A stretch of DNA of 64,000 bases from Epiperipatus broadwayi (GCA_028023455.1 JAQFVV010006354.1:2800007-2864006); one strand, 5' to 3'; shown: positions 1 to 11,481, counted from the stretch's first letter. The notes: generated from the letters alone by a model not told the origin. Numbers and translations: made by a program.

Positions 1-3
1 TTA

Positions 4-878
4 TGCATAACCAAATATGTTAATATCATTTTTATATAATTATTACTAACTTCTAATAAATTCAATCTTGTTCCATTTCTCTCCTCTTCTTTAATATTGC
101 TGGAAATTGCTTTATATAAACGCACATTTCATTTGCTCTTTTTTCAACTTTCAAAGAGTGAGAAAAAAAAATTAAAGCGTTCACTCTCTTTTAAAAAAAA
201 ATCAGAGCTTACATTTCTGCTTAAGAATAATAACAAGGAAGGACCGACTGAGTTGAGTCTCAAAATAATAATAATAATCTGAGTGACTCTCTCTCTAAAA
301 AAATTAATGACTAACTCATCATCTCTCTAAAAAAATTTAAGACTAACTGATTAAAAAAATTGTTTCAATCATTTATATCACGAATTTCAACTAAAGAAAA
401 AAAACCATCTGGAAATCTTATCTAAAAAAAAATCAAAGCTTCACAAGTTTGACGTCGGTCACAATCAATAAAGACTTAAAATTAATCGCCATCGCTATCT
501 ACATCAAAGCACCTCTTTTGTAAAAATAATCTTAAGACACAGATAACAACAAAGCTGGCCATCTATAGCCATCAGAAATAGGTGTAAAAGCATTTTTGTA
601 TTTGTACAGATGTATTCATTCTTTCACACGTGTACATTTTTTTTATCTTCTAATCTAATAATCTTAATTGCCTTATTTTACACTTTTCTGATTTACTCTA
701 TTTTAACAAAATGAAAGTTAAATAAATTTAACACATATTATTTAATAAAAAAAAATTATATAATCAATCACAAAACTGCTTATTCATAATAATAAATCTA
801 TACATATAAATCTCTGTATGTATAAAAGAAAAAAAAAATTTTTTTTAAATAATTGAATACTATATATATATATCTACA
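4..878 (-). repeat. 3' LTR of element 1
   Basis: This is a direct repeat of 9878-10758. Read on the plus strand it begins TGCATAACC and ends TATCTACA, which gives the TG...CA termini typical of LTRs. The shared sequence breaks off exactly after TATCTACA in both copies: at 879 the Pol side continues with TTTGCCTCACCCCC, while at 10759 a TA tract follows. Because the element is on the minus strand, this left copy is the 3' LTR. The three bases before it (TTA) also precede the right copy, so the outer boundary could lie slightly further left. Confidence 0.9.
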
Positions 879-892
879 TTTGCCTCACCCCC
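879..892 (-). other. polypurine tract of element 1
   Basis: On the minus strand the bases immediately before the LTR terminus TGTAGATA are the purine-rich GGGGGTGAGGCAAA. A polypurine tract primes plus-strand DNA synthesis and abuts the 3' LTR, so its position supports both the minus orientation and the LTR boundary at 878. Confidence 0.75.
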
Positions 893-927
893 AAACAAAA
901 AAAAAATTTTGAATATAAAAAAATTGC

Positions 928-2052
928 TTAGGTCATGAGTGCCATTGGTTTTAGGCTACATACATTATATGTGCCTTTTACTCCTTCTGATGATTCTAGT
1001 ACAAATGCATTTTCCCCTTTTCTTTCCTTGAGCATGAATGGCCCTTCATATATATTATAGAACTTTTTGAATGTATGCTTCTGCGGGTCGCTAACATGAG
1101 GAGTTTTAACAAGGACATGATCGCCTACTTTGAACTGAGTGGGTTTCTTTGGACCTTTAGCAATCCGTTTCTTAGCCATTCCTTGCAAGTTATTCCTTGC
1201 TCTTTCCACTAGGGTCTCTCTACTGATTTCTTCCTCCCTTATGCTGGGCAGTGGAGTCTTTATAAGGTTTGGTTCTCTCTTTCCATAATGTAGGTGAGTT
1301 GGGGCAAATTTTGTGGATTCATTTTGGGTGATATTAATATACCCAACCACTTTTCCTAATTGTTTAACCCAACTCTTATGATGGCCCTCCAAGTAAACCC
1401 TAAGCAATCTCCCTAACTCCCTCATGACTCTTTCACAGGGGTTAGATTGGGGGTTACGAATGGAACTTAGGACATGTTTAATCCCTTGGTACTGTAACCA
1501 TCGGTTCCACTCCTTGGAGAGAAAATAGGTGGCATGGTCTTTTAGAATAGTTCTTGGTTTTCCCACTAAGGTAAATTGAGAACTTTCTAAATTTCTAATT
1601 GCCCCTCATGCATTGGCTTTGTAGACAGGATATGCAGCAACAAATTTTGAGAAGACATCATAAGTAACCAAAATATACCTAAATCTCCTATACGGTGGCA
1701 ATGGCCCATAAAAATCTATAGCCAATAGATCATTTGGCTCATTAGGAATAATGGGTTGCAAGATCCCCGCATATGAGCGACTAATATACTTGGATTTTAA
1801 ACAAATTTCACAATACTTAAGACGTTGTAGTATTGAGGCATACATATTGGGCCAGTAGAATAGTCTCTTAATAACATATTCCACTTTTCTAGGTCCATAA
1901 TGCCCATACAAGCAGTGAACATAATAGATTAATTTTCCCCTTATACTTGTGGGGATGTATATTCTCCATGAATTCTCCTGATGTTCAACTGTTTGGTAAT
2001 GCAATAAATCCTGATTTATACAATATCTAATGATGGATTTATTTGTTATCAT
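928..2052 (-). pseudogene. integrase domain of element 1, interrupted by an in-frame stop
   Basis: This encodes the integrase that would insert the reverse-transcribed DNA into the host genome. Reading from 2052 down, it carries a zinc-binding HHCC region (H-Y-V-H-C...GHYGPRK, then C-E-I-C), the first catalytic aspartate in DLLAIDFYGPL, the second in LKDHATYF, and a glutamate in NPQSNPCERV. The spacing from the second aspartate to the glutamate is 34 residues. Both catalytic blocks lie in one frame, separated by a single TGA at 1606-1608 that splits the reading frame into 148 and 212 residues. The stop reads GCA-TGA-GGG and is one C-to-T change away from an arginine codon with a CpG, so decay by deamination is likely. 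The frame is shifted relative to the upstream RT/RNase H frame; the two overlap as ATGA at about 2049-2052. The C-terminal part after the core contains the basic linker and a small barrel-like region usual in Gypsy integrases. Confidence 0.88.
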
Positions 2053-3410
2053 TTTATTAACTGCATCACCTTTAATTTTTTAGACAAATAGGCCATTATT
2101 GGCTGTAATTTAGGATCTTGGCTTTGTAACTGGGGTAATTGACTCAATTCTTTTTCCACAGAATCATCAACAACAAGGGTTATGGCTGCTATATATGCCT
2201 GGTCTAGATTTACATGTTGTGGTTGGATTCTCACAGGATTTCTACTGAGAATATCTGCAACCACATTTTCTTTGCCTTTACAATATTGAATTTGGTAGTT
2301 GAATTGTTGCAGGAATAGGCTCCATCGGATCAGCCTTTCATTGTTTAAATAGCTCCTATTCAGGAACTCTAGGCTCCTGTGATCCGTTATTACGACAATG
2401 TGGGATCCCACCAGGTACTGCTTAAGTTTCTGAAAGGCCCAAACCACTGCTAATGCTTCTTTTTCAGTTGTAGTATAATGTAATTCAGGCCCTCTCAGAA
2501 GACGACTAAGAAAGCAAAGTACCTGTGGTCTGTGATCTTGATCTAATTGGAATAAGATCACCCCCAGCCCATATCCACTGCTATCAGTTTGTATATAAAA
2601 GGTAGCTTCAAAGTTAGGATATCCTAATATGATTTGTTCAAGGAATTTAGTTTTAATGAGGTTCATTTCTGTGGAATGTTGCTCTGTCCATTTCCATCTA
2701 GTGTCCTTTCTTAGTAATTGGGATAGATAAATGGTGTCATAGGCAAAATTTTTATAAAAGCGATGGTAAAAATTGCAGACACCAAAGAAGGATCTTAGCT
2801 GCTTTTTATTTTCTGGCTGTGGAAAGTTCCAGATTGCACTTATTTTATCAGGGTTTGGTTTTATTCCATCCACTCCCACCAGATGTCCTAGAAATGGTAT
2901 TTCTTGTACAGCAATAGTGCTCTTGGATAGATTTATTTTTATATTTTTCTCCTTACATTCAGTTAAAAAGGTATTCAGATGTTGGAGATGTTCTGCTGCA
3001 TTGCTTGAGGCAATGACTATATCATCAACATATGTTGTGATGACATTTTTAACTTCTTCTGATAGTACTCTATCTAGGCATCGGATCAAGCCTGCGCTAC
3101 TATTTATCAGACCAAAGGGCATCCTTTCAAACACATATGAATGACCCTCATGTCTAAATGCAGTATACTTTTGATCCTCTGGGTGCAGATAGATTTGCCA
3201 ATAACTGGCAGTCAGATCAAAGATACTGAAAATAGTTTTACCTCGGAATCTGATTAGCAACTCTTGTATAGTGGGAGGGACGTCCCTTTCTGGGATGGTT
3301 ATTCGGTTTAAAAACCTTGCATCTAAGCATACTCTGACAGTGCTATCCTTCTTTCGGACAATAACCAAAGGGTTGTTATATGCAGATGGACATTTTTTAT
3401 GACCTTCCAT
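2049..3410 (-). pseudogene. reverse transcriptase and RNase H of element 1
   Basis: This 453-residue open frame copies the element RNA into DNA and degrades the RNA strand. Visible motifs, in order: LVIVRKKDSTVRVCLDARFLN (RT domain start), FSIFDLTASYWQIYLHPED (first catalytic aspartate, residue about 65), the MPFGL block, and TYVDDIVIAS (the YVDD catalytic pair, residue about 127-130). RNase H follows with FYIQTDSSGYGLG, TTTEKEALAVVWAF, ITDHRSLEFL and GKENVVADILSRN, so its acidic residues are present. All key active-site residues are intact. The apparent start is artificial: the RT continues upstream in the protease frame, and the frame changes at a run of six A near 3395, which could be a real indel or an assembly error. 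The same domains occur in decayed form at 54.3-55.3 kb. Confidence 0.92.
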
Positions 3411-4165
3411 TTCACCATTTTTCTAACTTGGGCATTGACTTCAACCTTGTATTGGTAGGGGATGGGGTATATTTTACATTGATACGGTTCCGAATTCACT
3501 AATAGGATCCGATGCACATACCCCTTAATAATGCCAGGTTTTCTGGAAAACACTTCCATGAACTTACAAAGAAGGTGAAACATTTTCCCTCCCAAATCAG
3601 GGTCTATACTCTCAATTCCTTTTAATTTATGTCTCACATCCTGCTGAGTGGAGGCCTCTTGGATTGTAGCAATGCTGGCTTGATAAAATGGTATTACTCC
3701 TTCCAGGACTTCGTCTCCACTCTGACATCTTATGTGCTTGTTATAAAAATCGATCACACTCCCATGCCTATTTAAAAAATCGGATCCTAATATAACTTCA
3801 TATATAAGGCCTTGCATGATCAAGAAGGCATGTTCATATGAGTGAGATCCTATTTGTAGGGTAAGCCATACTTGCTGGGTAAATAGCTTGGCCTTTTTGC
3901 CATTAGCTAATATAATAGCAGTTTGCTTCATAGGAAATTTGGGAATTTCCTCATCCTCCCTTAGCATTTTATGATACAGTGCCTCAGAGATTATTGACAC
4001 CTGGCTCCCTGTGTCCACTAATGCCTTGGTTTCTATTCCTAAAATGACCAGTTTGATCTCTGGACAGCCACCTAAAGTATAACATGCTGGCAAAGGTTCA
4101 CTGTCCAGATCATCACCTGTGTCCCAACCTAAATTCATTGTTAAAATATTGTCCTTGTTCCCCAA
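3323..4165 (-). pseudogene. aspartic protease and start of RT of element 1
   Basis: This 280-residue frame begins Pol. The motif ALVDTGSQVSIIS (residues about 48-60) is the D-T-G-S active site of retropepsin-type proteases that cleave Gag-Pol, and VILGSDFLNRHG (about 130-140) is the conserved second half. Downstream, the stretch ending in QVRKMVKWKVIKN is the N-terminal lead-in to the reverse transcriptase; the frame then runs into non-homologous sequence at 3395 because of the frameshift. The TTG start at 4165 is arbitrary. The frame is open further upstream past the Gag stop at 4213-4215 and lies in the -1 frame relative to Gag, so Pol was probably made by ribosomal frameshifting near the end of Gag. 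Confidence 0.87.
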
Positions 4166-4212
4166 GTTAGCAATGGGCTCCCACAGCAGGGAACATTCCG
4201 TCGAGGCCCGTT

Positions 4213-6123
4213 TTAGTTTGTTGGGTTAGCCTTAGTCATTATCTTTATAGACTTTTGCTGCACCTTATGTGGAGCATTATTACCAATTCCTGAGCAACTG
4301 GCTACTGGACTTCTATTTCTATTAATCATGGGTCTACTTTGCATTTGCTGATGGGAATTATTCCCAGGCCTACCTATGTGTGGTTTACTGGGTTTTGTTG
4401 GAAAGTGTCTGCCTAGCTGATTGTTTCCAACTCTCACACTGGAGACTTTATAATTATAGTTCTCCTTCCTCCTAGAATAACCTTCGGCCATATTTTCTGT
4501 GGCTCCTAGAGCATCTAACATATCTGCCACTCTCTCTAGGGAGTATACATCAGCAGCTATTAGGGCCTGCTCTACCTGTTTTGGGAAGTTCCTTCTGGTT
4601 ATCCTAATGATTTGGGGCTCAGATAAGGGACATGCTGTAAGCATTTTTAAAGTAGCAGCCTGACTATGGAAGAACTGAGTATAAGTTCCTTCTCTAGGGG
4701 TATATTTTTGCTGGCTAATTTTGTACTTTAGACTATCCTGTTTCTCTTCACTCCAGAATGTCTGAAGTAGCATACTCTTAAAGTCCCCATATGTTTCGGG
4801 TCTATAAAAGAGTGCACGCCACCAACTTTTTGCTGAGGCATGAAGGTGGTTGCTCGTGACTGCTAATTTTTCTCGGTCATTTAGTCGACTCAAAGAAAAC
4901 AGTTCATCGAGACCATTCAAATATTCTATGGGATTTTCTCCATATTCACCCCTAAAAACTTTCACTTGTATATATTTAGCTATGTTGCTACTTCTTCCCT
5001 CATTTATTAAACTATCTTCCTCTTCCTCTGTCCTTCTGGGACCCTTTTCTATTATCTGCCCACTTTCTATTCCTATAGGATTATTCTCGTATATCTCGGG
5101 CCCTAAACTTTGTGGTATTCTACATGACCCACTACTTGAGGTTGCCTTAACTTGCATTTCTTTTATTTCTGTGAGTTTGTCTTCCATCATTATCAATAAT
5201 TGATGGTTTAGGTCTTTTTCCTGGCAACGCAGGTATTCTTTGACTTCCTCCACTACCATTCTCTGCTGATTTTCCAGCTTTTCATTAAAGTCAACTTGAT
5301 CCTTCTGGCTATTGACTTCTAATTCTATTACACTTTGTTTTAAACTTTCTATTTCTTCTCTTGTGGTCCCTGTCATTTGCTCCCCTATACTCTGTACCTC
5401 TTTCTGTACTTTCTTTAGCTCATGATCTGATTTACCTTGCTTTTTTCCCAGATCTTTATATTCTACTTTTAACTGTTTCTGTACAGCAGCTACCTCTAAT
5501 TTTAAAGTATTAATCTCACTGCTTACACTTTCTTTGAAATCATTCTGAGCTATTTTAAGGCTTTCATTTTTGTTGATCATTTTCTGATATCCTTCTTGTA
5601 CAGCTACCAACTCTTCCTTTACAACACTAAAACTTTTCTCCCAACTTTCTTGACTTGTTGTAAATTTATCGGCAAGTTCCTTATATCTTATGTCACATCT
5701 GTCATCAAACTCTTGCCATTTGTTTTTTAATTCTATTTCAATATTCTCAATTTTTTTAGATTGTTGACCTATATCTAGCTTCATTTCCTGAGCTTGTTGG
5801 TCTAGTTTATTATCTAACCTTTGAGATTGTTCATCAAATTTCTGATTTATCTCTTGTTTTATTTCCTTCATCTCTTGTGATTGTTGATCTAGTTTAGTAT
5901 CAAATCTTTGAGATTGTAGATCAAATTTCTGATTTATCTCTTGTTTCATTTGGTTCATGCCCTCATTCATTTCCTTCATCTCTTGTGATTGATGATCAAA
6001 TTTATTATCAAATTTCTTATTTATTTCTTTAAACTGTAACATCATTATTTGCAACCACTCTGGTTGGCTTTGCCTTACTACCTCCTCCTTTCCTTCCATG
6101 ACAAATTCTTTATCCCCTTCCAT
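4213..6123 (-). CDS. Gag structural protein of element 1 (636 aa, intact)
   Basis: Gag would assemble the cytoplasmic virus-like particle. The first 330 residues or so are strongly charged and helical, with an imperfect tandem repeat in residues about 45-115 (EINQKFD..SQR.D.KLDQQ.QEMK occurs twice), which suggests a long coiled coil. Residues about 380-500 look like the retrotransposon Gag/capsid domain: VFRGEYGENPIEYLNGLDELF, then HASAKSWWRAL, TFWSEEKQ and the Q-KY-PREGTYTQFF block. The basic C-terminus (RRKENYNYK...RPMINRNR) could bind RNA, but I see no CCHC zinc knuckle. The ATG at 6121-6123 is the first in frame and is followed by an acidic start, MEGDKEFVMEG. The frame is fully open, unlike Pol. 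The capsid motif recurs in the separate ORF at 35.16-35.93 kb. Confidence 0.85.
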   Translation of the reverse strand: MEGDKEFVMEGKEEVVRQSQPEWLQIMMLQFKEINKKFDNKFDHQSQEMKEMNEGMNQMKQEINQKFDLQSQRFDTKLDQQSQEMKEIKQEINQKFDEQSQRLDNKLDQQAQEMKLDIGQQSKKIENIEIELKNKWQEFDDRCDIRYKELADKFTTSQESWEKSFSVVKEELVAVQEGYQKMINKNESLKIAQNDFKESVSSEINTLKLEVAAVQKQLKVEYKDLGKKQGKSDHELKKVQKEVQSIGEQMTGTTREEIESLKQSVIELEVNSQKDQVDFNEKLENQQRMVVEEVKEYLRCQEKDLNHQLLIMMEDKLTEIKEMQVKATSSSGSCRIPQSLGPEIYENNPIGIESGQIIEKGPRRTEEEEDSLINEGRSSNIAKYIQVKVFRGEYGENPIEYLNGLDELFSLSRLNDREKLAVTSNHLHASAKSWWRALFYRPETYGDFKSMLLQTFWSEEKQDSLKYKISQQKYTPREGTYTQFFHSQAATLKMLTACPLSEPQIIRITRRNFPKQVEQALIAADVYSLERVADMLDALGATENMAEGYSRRKENYNYKVSSVRVGNNQLGRHFPTKPSKPHIGRPGNNSHQQMQSRPMINRNRSPVASCSGIGNNAPHKVQQKSIKIMTKANPTN

Positions 6124-6880
6124 ATTACTTTATTTTTTTTTACGTATTTATAAACTTATATTACTGATTGCTTTTCGGCTTTATTCTGTTTGATTTATTA
6201 TATTCTGATTTATTCTGTTCTGATTTATTGTTCTGCTCCCTGATTTCCTATACATCCAGAGTCAAACACCTTTATCTATCCTCATATACCTTAAAATTTT
6301 CAACCACTCTTTCTCAGCCATAATTCTCCCCATCAATCTATCTATATCTTAAGTGCCTTTAATTTACTTAACCTCTATCATCATTCCTTTTTTTTTTCTT
6401 TACCTATATATGATTGATAAAGTATGAGGTCATAGTACTATTTAAAACATTTATTTAAGAAAAGCTACATCTGCATATGTGTGTCCTTTTTATGCCATCA
6501 TTTATCTAGTTCTTAATGCCTTTATAAAACTTAACTCTCTCTATGCCCTTTTTAATACACTAAGCAAAAAAAAAATTTACTTATATAACATATATGCTGA
6601 GATTTATAATAGAGTTCACATTCCAAGTTATTCATATACTCATCTATCCTTCTAGAGATCTGACAGATACTGACAGCCAAAAGAATGATTAGCAATTCAC
6701 AATCATGAGATAGACAAAAGAATTCAATCACTGCACCTAAAGCACACAATGCTCCATGAACACTCAGATGATCACCCCAATTCAATCACTCTAAGCTACT
6801 ACAACCCACAATAGTTTATTGCAAACATTGTTGCATTTCCCTGCTTGCATCCAAGTCTTAGGGGCTTTAATTTGTCCAAT

Positions 6881-7037
6881 ACTGCCTTGCTTATCTTTAA
6901 AGTCTTAGAGGCAACAATTATATATCAGTAAAACAAAATACTGCCTTGCTCTCTCTGGAGTCTTAGAGGCGAAATATTATGTATCAGAAAATTATGCCTT
7001 GCTCTCTCTGGAGTCTTAGAGGTGAAATCATGGCAGG
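6881..7037. repeat. three tandem copies of a 54-59 bp unit
   Basis: The unit begins TGCCTTGCTCTCTCTGGAG, continues through GTCTTAGAGGC and ends near TATGTATCAG. Copies start at about 6881, 6940 and 6994. The first copy is the most diverged and the third is cut short. It lies in the leader of element 1. Confidence 0.8.
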
Positions 7038-9379
7038 CCTACTGTTAACTGCTTCATGATAAAACAACTGATATTATAATCTGGGTTGGAGCAGTGAATG
7101 AGATAAATCAATCACCAGTGGCATGAATACATCACATTCTCAAGGCAATGACAAAAATTCTCCATCCCTCATCAAAACCGTAACACAACCAACCAAACTC
7201 CAACAATCAAATATCCAATCCAACCTCCAAAATCATAAATTTTCTATAACACAAACTTTTCAAATATGAACAAAATTATTATTCCACACTTCAAGGCTAT
7301 TAATATTTCTATGCTTATTTAACTGATAAGCAAAATATATAAAAAAAAACAGTGTTATTAACTTTAACACATTATAAGTTGTGATATCATTATATTTTAA
7401 AAAATTGAAACTAAGCTCTATAATGACTGTATTCATTTATCATCATCAAAAATGCAATAACAGTAATCATCATCATCTAAACATCAGGCCAAAATATTTG
7501 TATACACTAATAATAAAAAAAATTGCACACAAAAAAAAATATTCTTTTTTTTTTTTAAACTATACATCTGTCATCATTATATACTACCCATCTCTCATGT
7601 ATGTGGGGTATTTCAAGCCATTATTTGGCTTATTTCGAGCCCTAGTTGGTGCGCCATTTGTATCAACTTTATAAATTAATATAATATGTATTTGTAATTA
7701 TAATTTGTAACTATATTAATTCATCATAGCATAGATAAAGAAATTATAGAATCACTGTGCCACTTGAAAATATCAGCATTAAAGATTCTTGGTATTTATT
7801 TATATTTTGGGGCAGTCATTTGAACAATAAAACATACTGGCCATTGTCATCCAATAAAAATAATATTAAATATAGCAACTGAATAAAAGTACCCACTGTG
7901 AGATTCCTGGAGTGCCTTATGCTTATCTCCAATACTGTTCTTCTAACAAAGAATCCTTCCTATTCTTCTTTCCAAATATATAAGACCATTCATGGTCATA
8001 TGCACACACTGGTGCTATTCATGACAACTTGCATAATATTCAATTTTCTATAAACCCCTATTTACTAAAATATATTCATTACGCTAAACATTAAATTTAA
8101 TGATTATAATTTATTAATGATGATTGATGGCGATCATAATTTTATATAGTATTATTTGAAACATTTTTAACTAATAACATGATATCCATCTTTGATGAGG
8201 ATGATCTAAATTCATGGACACAACACAATTTTAGCTTTCTATTGTTGAACTATAATTATCAAAATTTGGTTATTCTCAAGCATAATCCTTAAATACTTAA
8301 ATATCAACAATCTAGTTTACCTATTATTTTGCGGACGCTTAATATTTGCAAGTGATTGCTCAATATATACAAATGGTAATACTTAACAACTGCGAGCAAT
8401 GATGATGAATTAAAATGATAGACACAATATTCTTAATAATAACTCGGAAACCAATTAAGATATATAATTACATTTTATTAACACTACTACTCTTTCTTTC
8501 CTTCTTTAAAGTCAAATCAACAATTAAATAAATGGTTTATTACCATATCAATTCAATACAAAAATTAATATAAAAATTTATATAAGTATAAGCAAATAAA
8601 TCTAACATATAGGCTTGTCAGTTTTCGATATCTCAAAATAAGCTGACTTAAATCAATATTAGAAAAAAATACATATTCTATAAATTGCTTATTTAAGACT
8701 TTTCTTACTTATCATATCATAAAATAAATTTCAGGTGTTACTTGTATATGTTATTTCATTTCCATTCAAATGTAATGCCCTACTTTTCAATTTACCATTT
8801 TAAACTAATCATATATAACCCATTCTTTGATGTGTTTGGATAAGCAGTTACACATTCACGCATTCGGTAATGTTAGCATATATGTTTAAAATGTATACCC
8901 ATAAATTACATATATAAAAATATCTTTTTCTTTTGCAACCTTATAGTGAAAGAAAATAAAATACATATATTATTTTTTAATATGCAACAAGATAAAATAA
9001 AAATAAAAAACATTATAAATGCATATATCTATAGGTTGCTCATTATCATTAACAACTGAAGAACAATTAAAAAAAAACATTTCAACATTACAATATATAA
9101 TAAAAAAAACAAAAAAAATTAAGTTTAAAGATTTAAACTATGTTTGTGCTATGTTGTGAGATATTGCAAATAACTATAGATAAACAATTCTTTAATGTTT
9201 CTGTATCAAAAAAAGAAAATTGCTTTGACCAGTAAATTAAGATTTACTTTTAATAAGTAAAAGAATAAAATCGGTTAAAGAAAGTTCATATTTACCCGTT
9301 TACTTTTTACTTCTTATCAATGTCCTGAATTTGAATTTCCAGACTGATTTTCTTTGCTGAACAACAACAACAACAAAAA

Positions 9380-9620
9380 AAAAGTTATTGCAGATACTTT
9401 TAAGATAATGCTGAATCAATTGACTTGCTTGTTTCTTCAATTCTATTATTATTCACTGTTGATTGGCTTCCTTCTACCATTTAAAAACAGTTATTATAAG
9501 TACTTTTGAATAAGTAGGTACTGGTGGATTTGCTTGTCTCTCTCCTTTAAAAAAAATAATTGCTGTTGACACTTTAGATGATTGAGGTAAACCAACAAAA
9601 TTTGATTCATGGCTTCAAAC
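9380..9620. repeat. degenerate tandem repeats near the 5' LTR of element 1
   Basis: Segments starting near 9384, 9490 and 9560 share a pattern of ATT-rich sequence, then A(C/T)ACTTT, GA-rich sequence and then TTTGCTTGT or similar. The similarity is visible but weak and the boundaries are approximate. Confidence 0.4.
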
Positions 9621-9877
9621 TTGGTTCTACATGGCTGTTATAAATTTTCTTTTCCTCCTATTTCCTCTTCTCCATTCATTCGAAGGTAATGAGCTTTTAA
9701 TAAGCCAGGAACTAGAAACAAAGCATTCCATATAGCTTGTGTGGTTGGCTTCAAACTCTATCATTTTGTTGGTTATTACTTGATACATGACTTCATAGAC
9801 AGATCAGCGATTTTGACTCATTCTGTATTAACCAGGAAGCAGAAAAAATGGTTTAGCAATGCAGAGGCATAGTATTA

Positions 9878-10758
9878 TGCATAACCAAATATGTTAATAT
9901 CATTTTTATATAATTATTACTAACTTCTAATAAATTCAATCTTGTTCCATTTCTCTCCTCTTCTTTAATATTGCTGGAAATTGCTTTATATAAACGCACA
10001 TTTCATTTGCTCTTTTTTCAACTTTCAAAGAGTGAGAAAAAAAAATTAAAGCATTCACTCTCTTTTAAAAAAAAAATCAGAGCTTACATTTCTGCTTAAG
10101 AATAATAACAAGGAAGGACCGACTGAGTTGAGTCTCAAAATAATAATAATAATCTGAGTGACTCTCTCTCTAAAAAAATTAATGACTAACTCATCATCTC
10201 TCTAAAAAAAATTAAGTCTAACTGATTAAAAAAATTGTTTCAATCATTTATATCACGAATTTCAACCAAAGGAAAAAAAAAACATCTTGAAATCTTATCT
10301 AAAAAAAAATCAAAGCTTCACAAGTTTGACGTCGGTCACAATCAATAAAGACTTAAAATTAATCGCCATCGCTATCTACATCAAAGCACCTCTTTTGTAA
10401 AAATAATCTTAAGACACAGATAACAACAAAGCTGGCCATCTATAGCCATCAGAAATAGGTGTAAAAACATTTTTGTATTTGTACAGATGTATTCATTCTT
10501 TCACACGTGTACATTTTTTTTATCTTCTAATCTAATAATCTTAATTGCCTTATTTTACACTTTTCTGATTTACTCTATTTTAACAAAATGAAAGTTAAAT
10601 AAATTTAACACATATTATTTAATAAAAAAAAATTATATAATCAATCACAAAACTGCTTATTCATAATAATAAATCTATACATATAAATCTCTGTATGTAT
10701 AAAAGAAAAAAAAATTTTTTTTTTAAATAATTGAATACTATATATATATATATCTACA
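9878..10758 (-). repeat. 5' LTR of element 1
   Basis: This is a direct repeat of 4-878 with nearly identical sequence along its whole length; differences are single bases (for example in the GATTAAA/AAAAACATC area), A-run lengths and a longer TA run. It starts TGCATAACC and ends TATCTACA on the plus strand. As the element reads leftward, this is the promoter-bearing 5' LTR. Confidence 0.92.
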
Positions 10759-10794
10759 ATATATATATATATATATAATTTTTATATAAATATA

Positions 10795-10836
<42 letters not shown>

Positions 10837-10844
10837 TTTTTAAA

Positions 10845-11362
10845 AAAATTATCCACTTAGTAGCACTTTCGACAATCCTTGTAGTCTTTATCAACTAACA
10901 CTTTGAAAGATTAATCTTTCGAAAATTCTGTGATCTTAACATTTTCTGCCTGACTGTTAATCAACTTATGTTTGTATGTTAGTGTAGCTTTTTTTTCTTT
11001 TTCTTTTGTTGTAATTTTTTTCCAATTTGCAAAATTTCAATGTTATTGTAATTGCAGTAAAAACCATAAATACATATATTATTATGGTCATGAAAAACAG
11101 ATGCTGAAACATTATTCATGACCATAATAATTGAGGTATTTATGGGTTTAACTTCGATTACAACAATGTCAAAATATTGGAAATTGATAAAATTAACAAC
11201 AAAAGAAAATAAAAGTTATACTAATATACAAATACAAACATGACTTAATTAACAGGAAGTCAGAAAAGGTTAAGATCAGATTGTGGGAAGGTTATTCCTT
11301 TAAATTGTTAGGTGACAAAGACTACAAGGATAGTTGAAAAAGTTACTAAGTGGATAATATTT
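10845..11362. repeat. foldback IRa (arms of about 250 bp)
   Basis: The left arm (10845-11094) and right arm (11113-11362) are imperfect reverse complements around an 18-base loop. Matching blocks include TTATCCACTTAGTA against TACTAAGTGGATAA, CCTTGTAGTCTTTATCA against its diverged complement near 11318-11334, and TATGGTCATGAA against TTCATGACCATA next to the loop. Identity looks like roughly 75-80% with indels. A TA array adjoins its left end. No coding potential. It could be a MITE-like foldback or an inverted pair of retroelement ends. Confidence 0.8.
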
Positions 11363-11442
11363 TTAATATCTCTGATTACAGTATTTATAAATATGTAATT
11401 ATACAATTACATATAGTGTTTTCAAGTTGTCCAACATCTAAT

Positions 11443-11481
<39 letters not shown>

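Larger units (their letters stand above)
6124..9877 (-). other. long 5' leader of element 1, no coding region recognised
   Basis: About 3.75 kb separates the 5' LTR from the Gag start, unusually long for a Gypsy element. I see no conserved ORF on either strand. It holds two sets of degenerate tandem repeats (6881-7037 and about 9380-9620) and several A- and T-runs. It could be an untranslated leader with packaging signals, a captured host fragment, or a decayed earlier insertion. Confidence 0.6.
4..10758 (-). mobile_element. Gypsy-type LTR retrotransposon, nearly complete (element 1)
   Basis: Two copies of the same sequence of about 0.88 kb (4-878 and 9878-10758) bound an internal region that reads on the minus strand as Gag, then protease, reverse transcriptase, RNase H and integrase. 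That order, with integrase after RNase H, is the Gypsy/Metaviridae order. A purine-rich stretch on the minus strand lies directly against the LTR at 878, as expected for a polypurine tract. The LTRs differ by only a few substitutions and homopolymer or TA-length changes, so the insertion looks young, yet Pol carries two frameshifts and a stop. No envelope-like ORF is visible. The right flank is a TA-rich tract and the left flank is cut by the window edge, so a target duplication cannot be read. No primer-binding site beginning with TGG is visible next to the 5' LTR. Confidence 0.93.

Noticed and set aside
2773-3144. 123-codon plus-strand frame
   Set aside because: It is the antisense shadow of the reverse transcriptase of element 1.
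6552-6785. 77-codon frame upstream of Gag in element 1
   Set aside because: No recognisable domain; length is compatible with chance in the leader.
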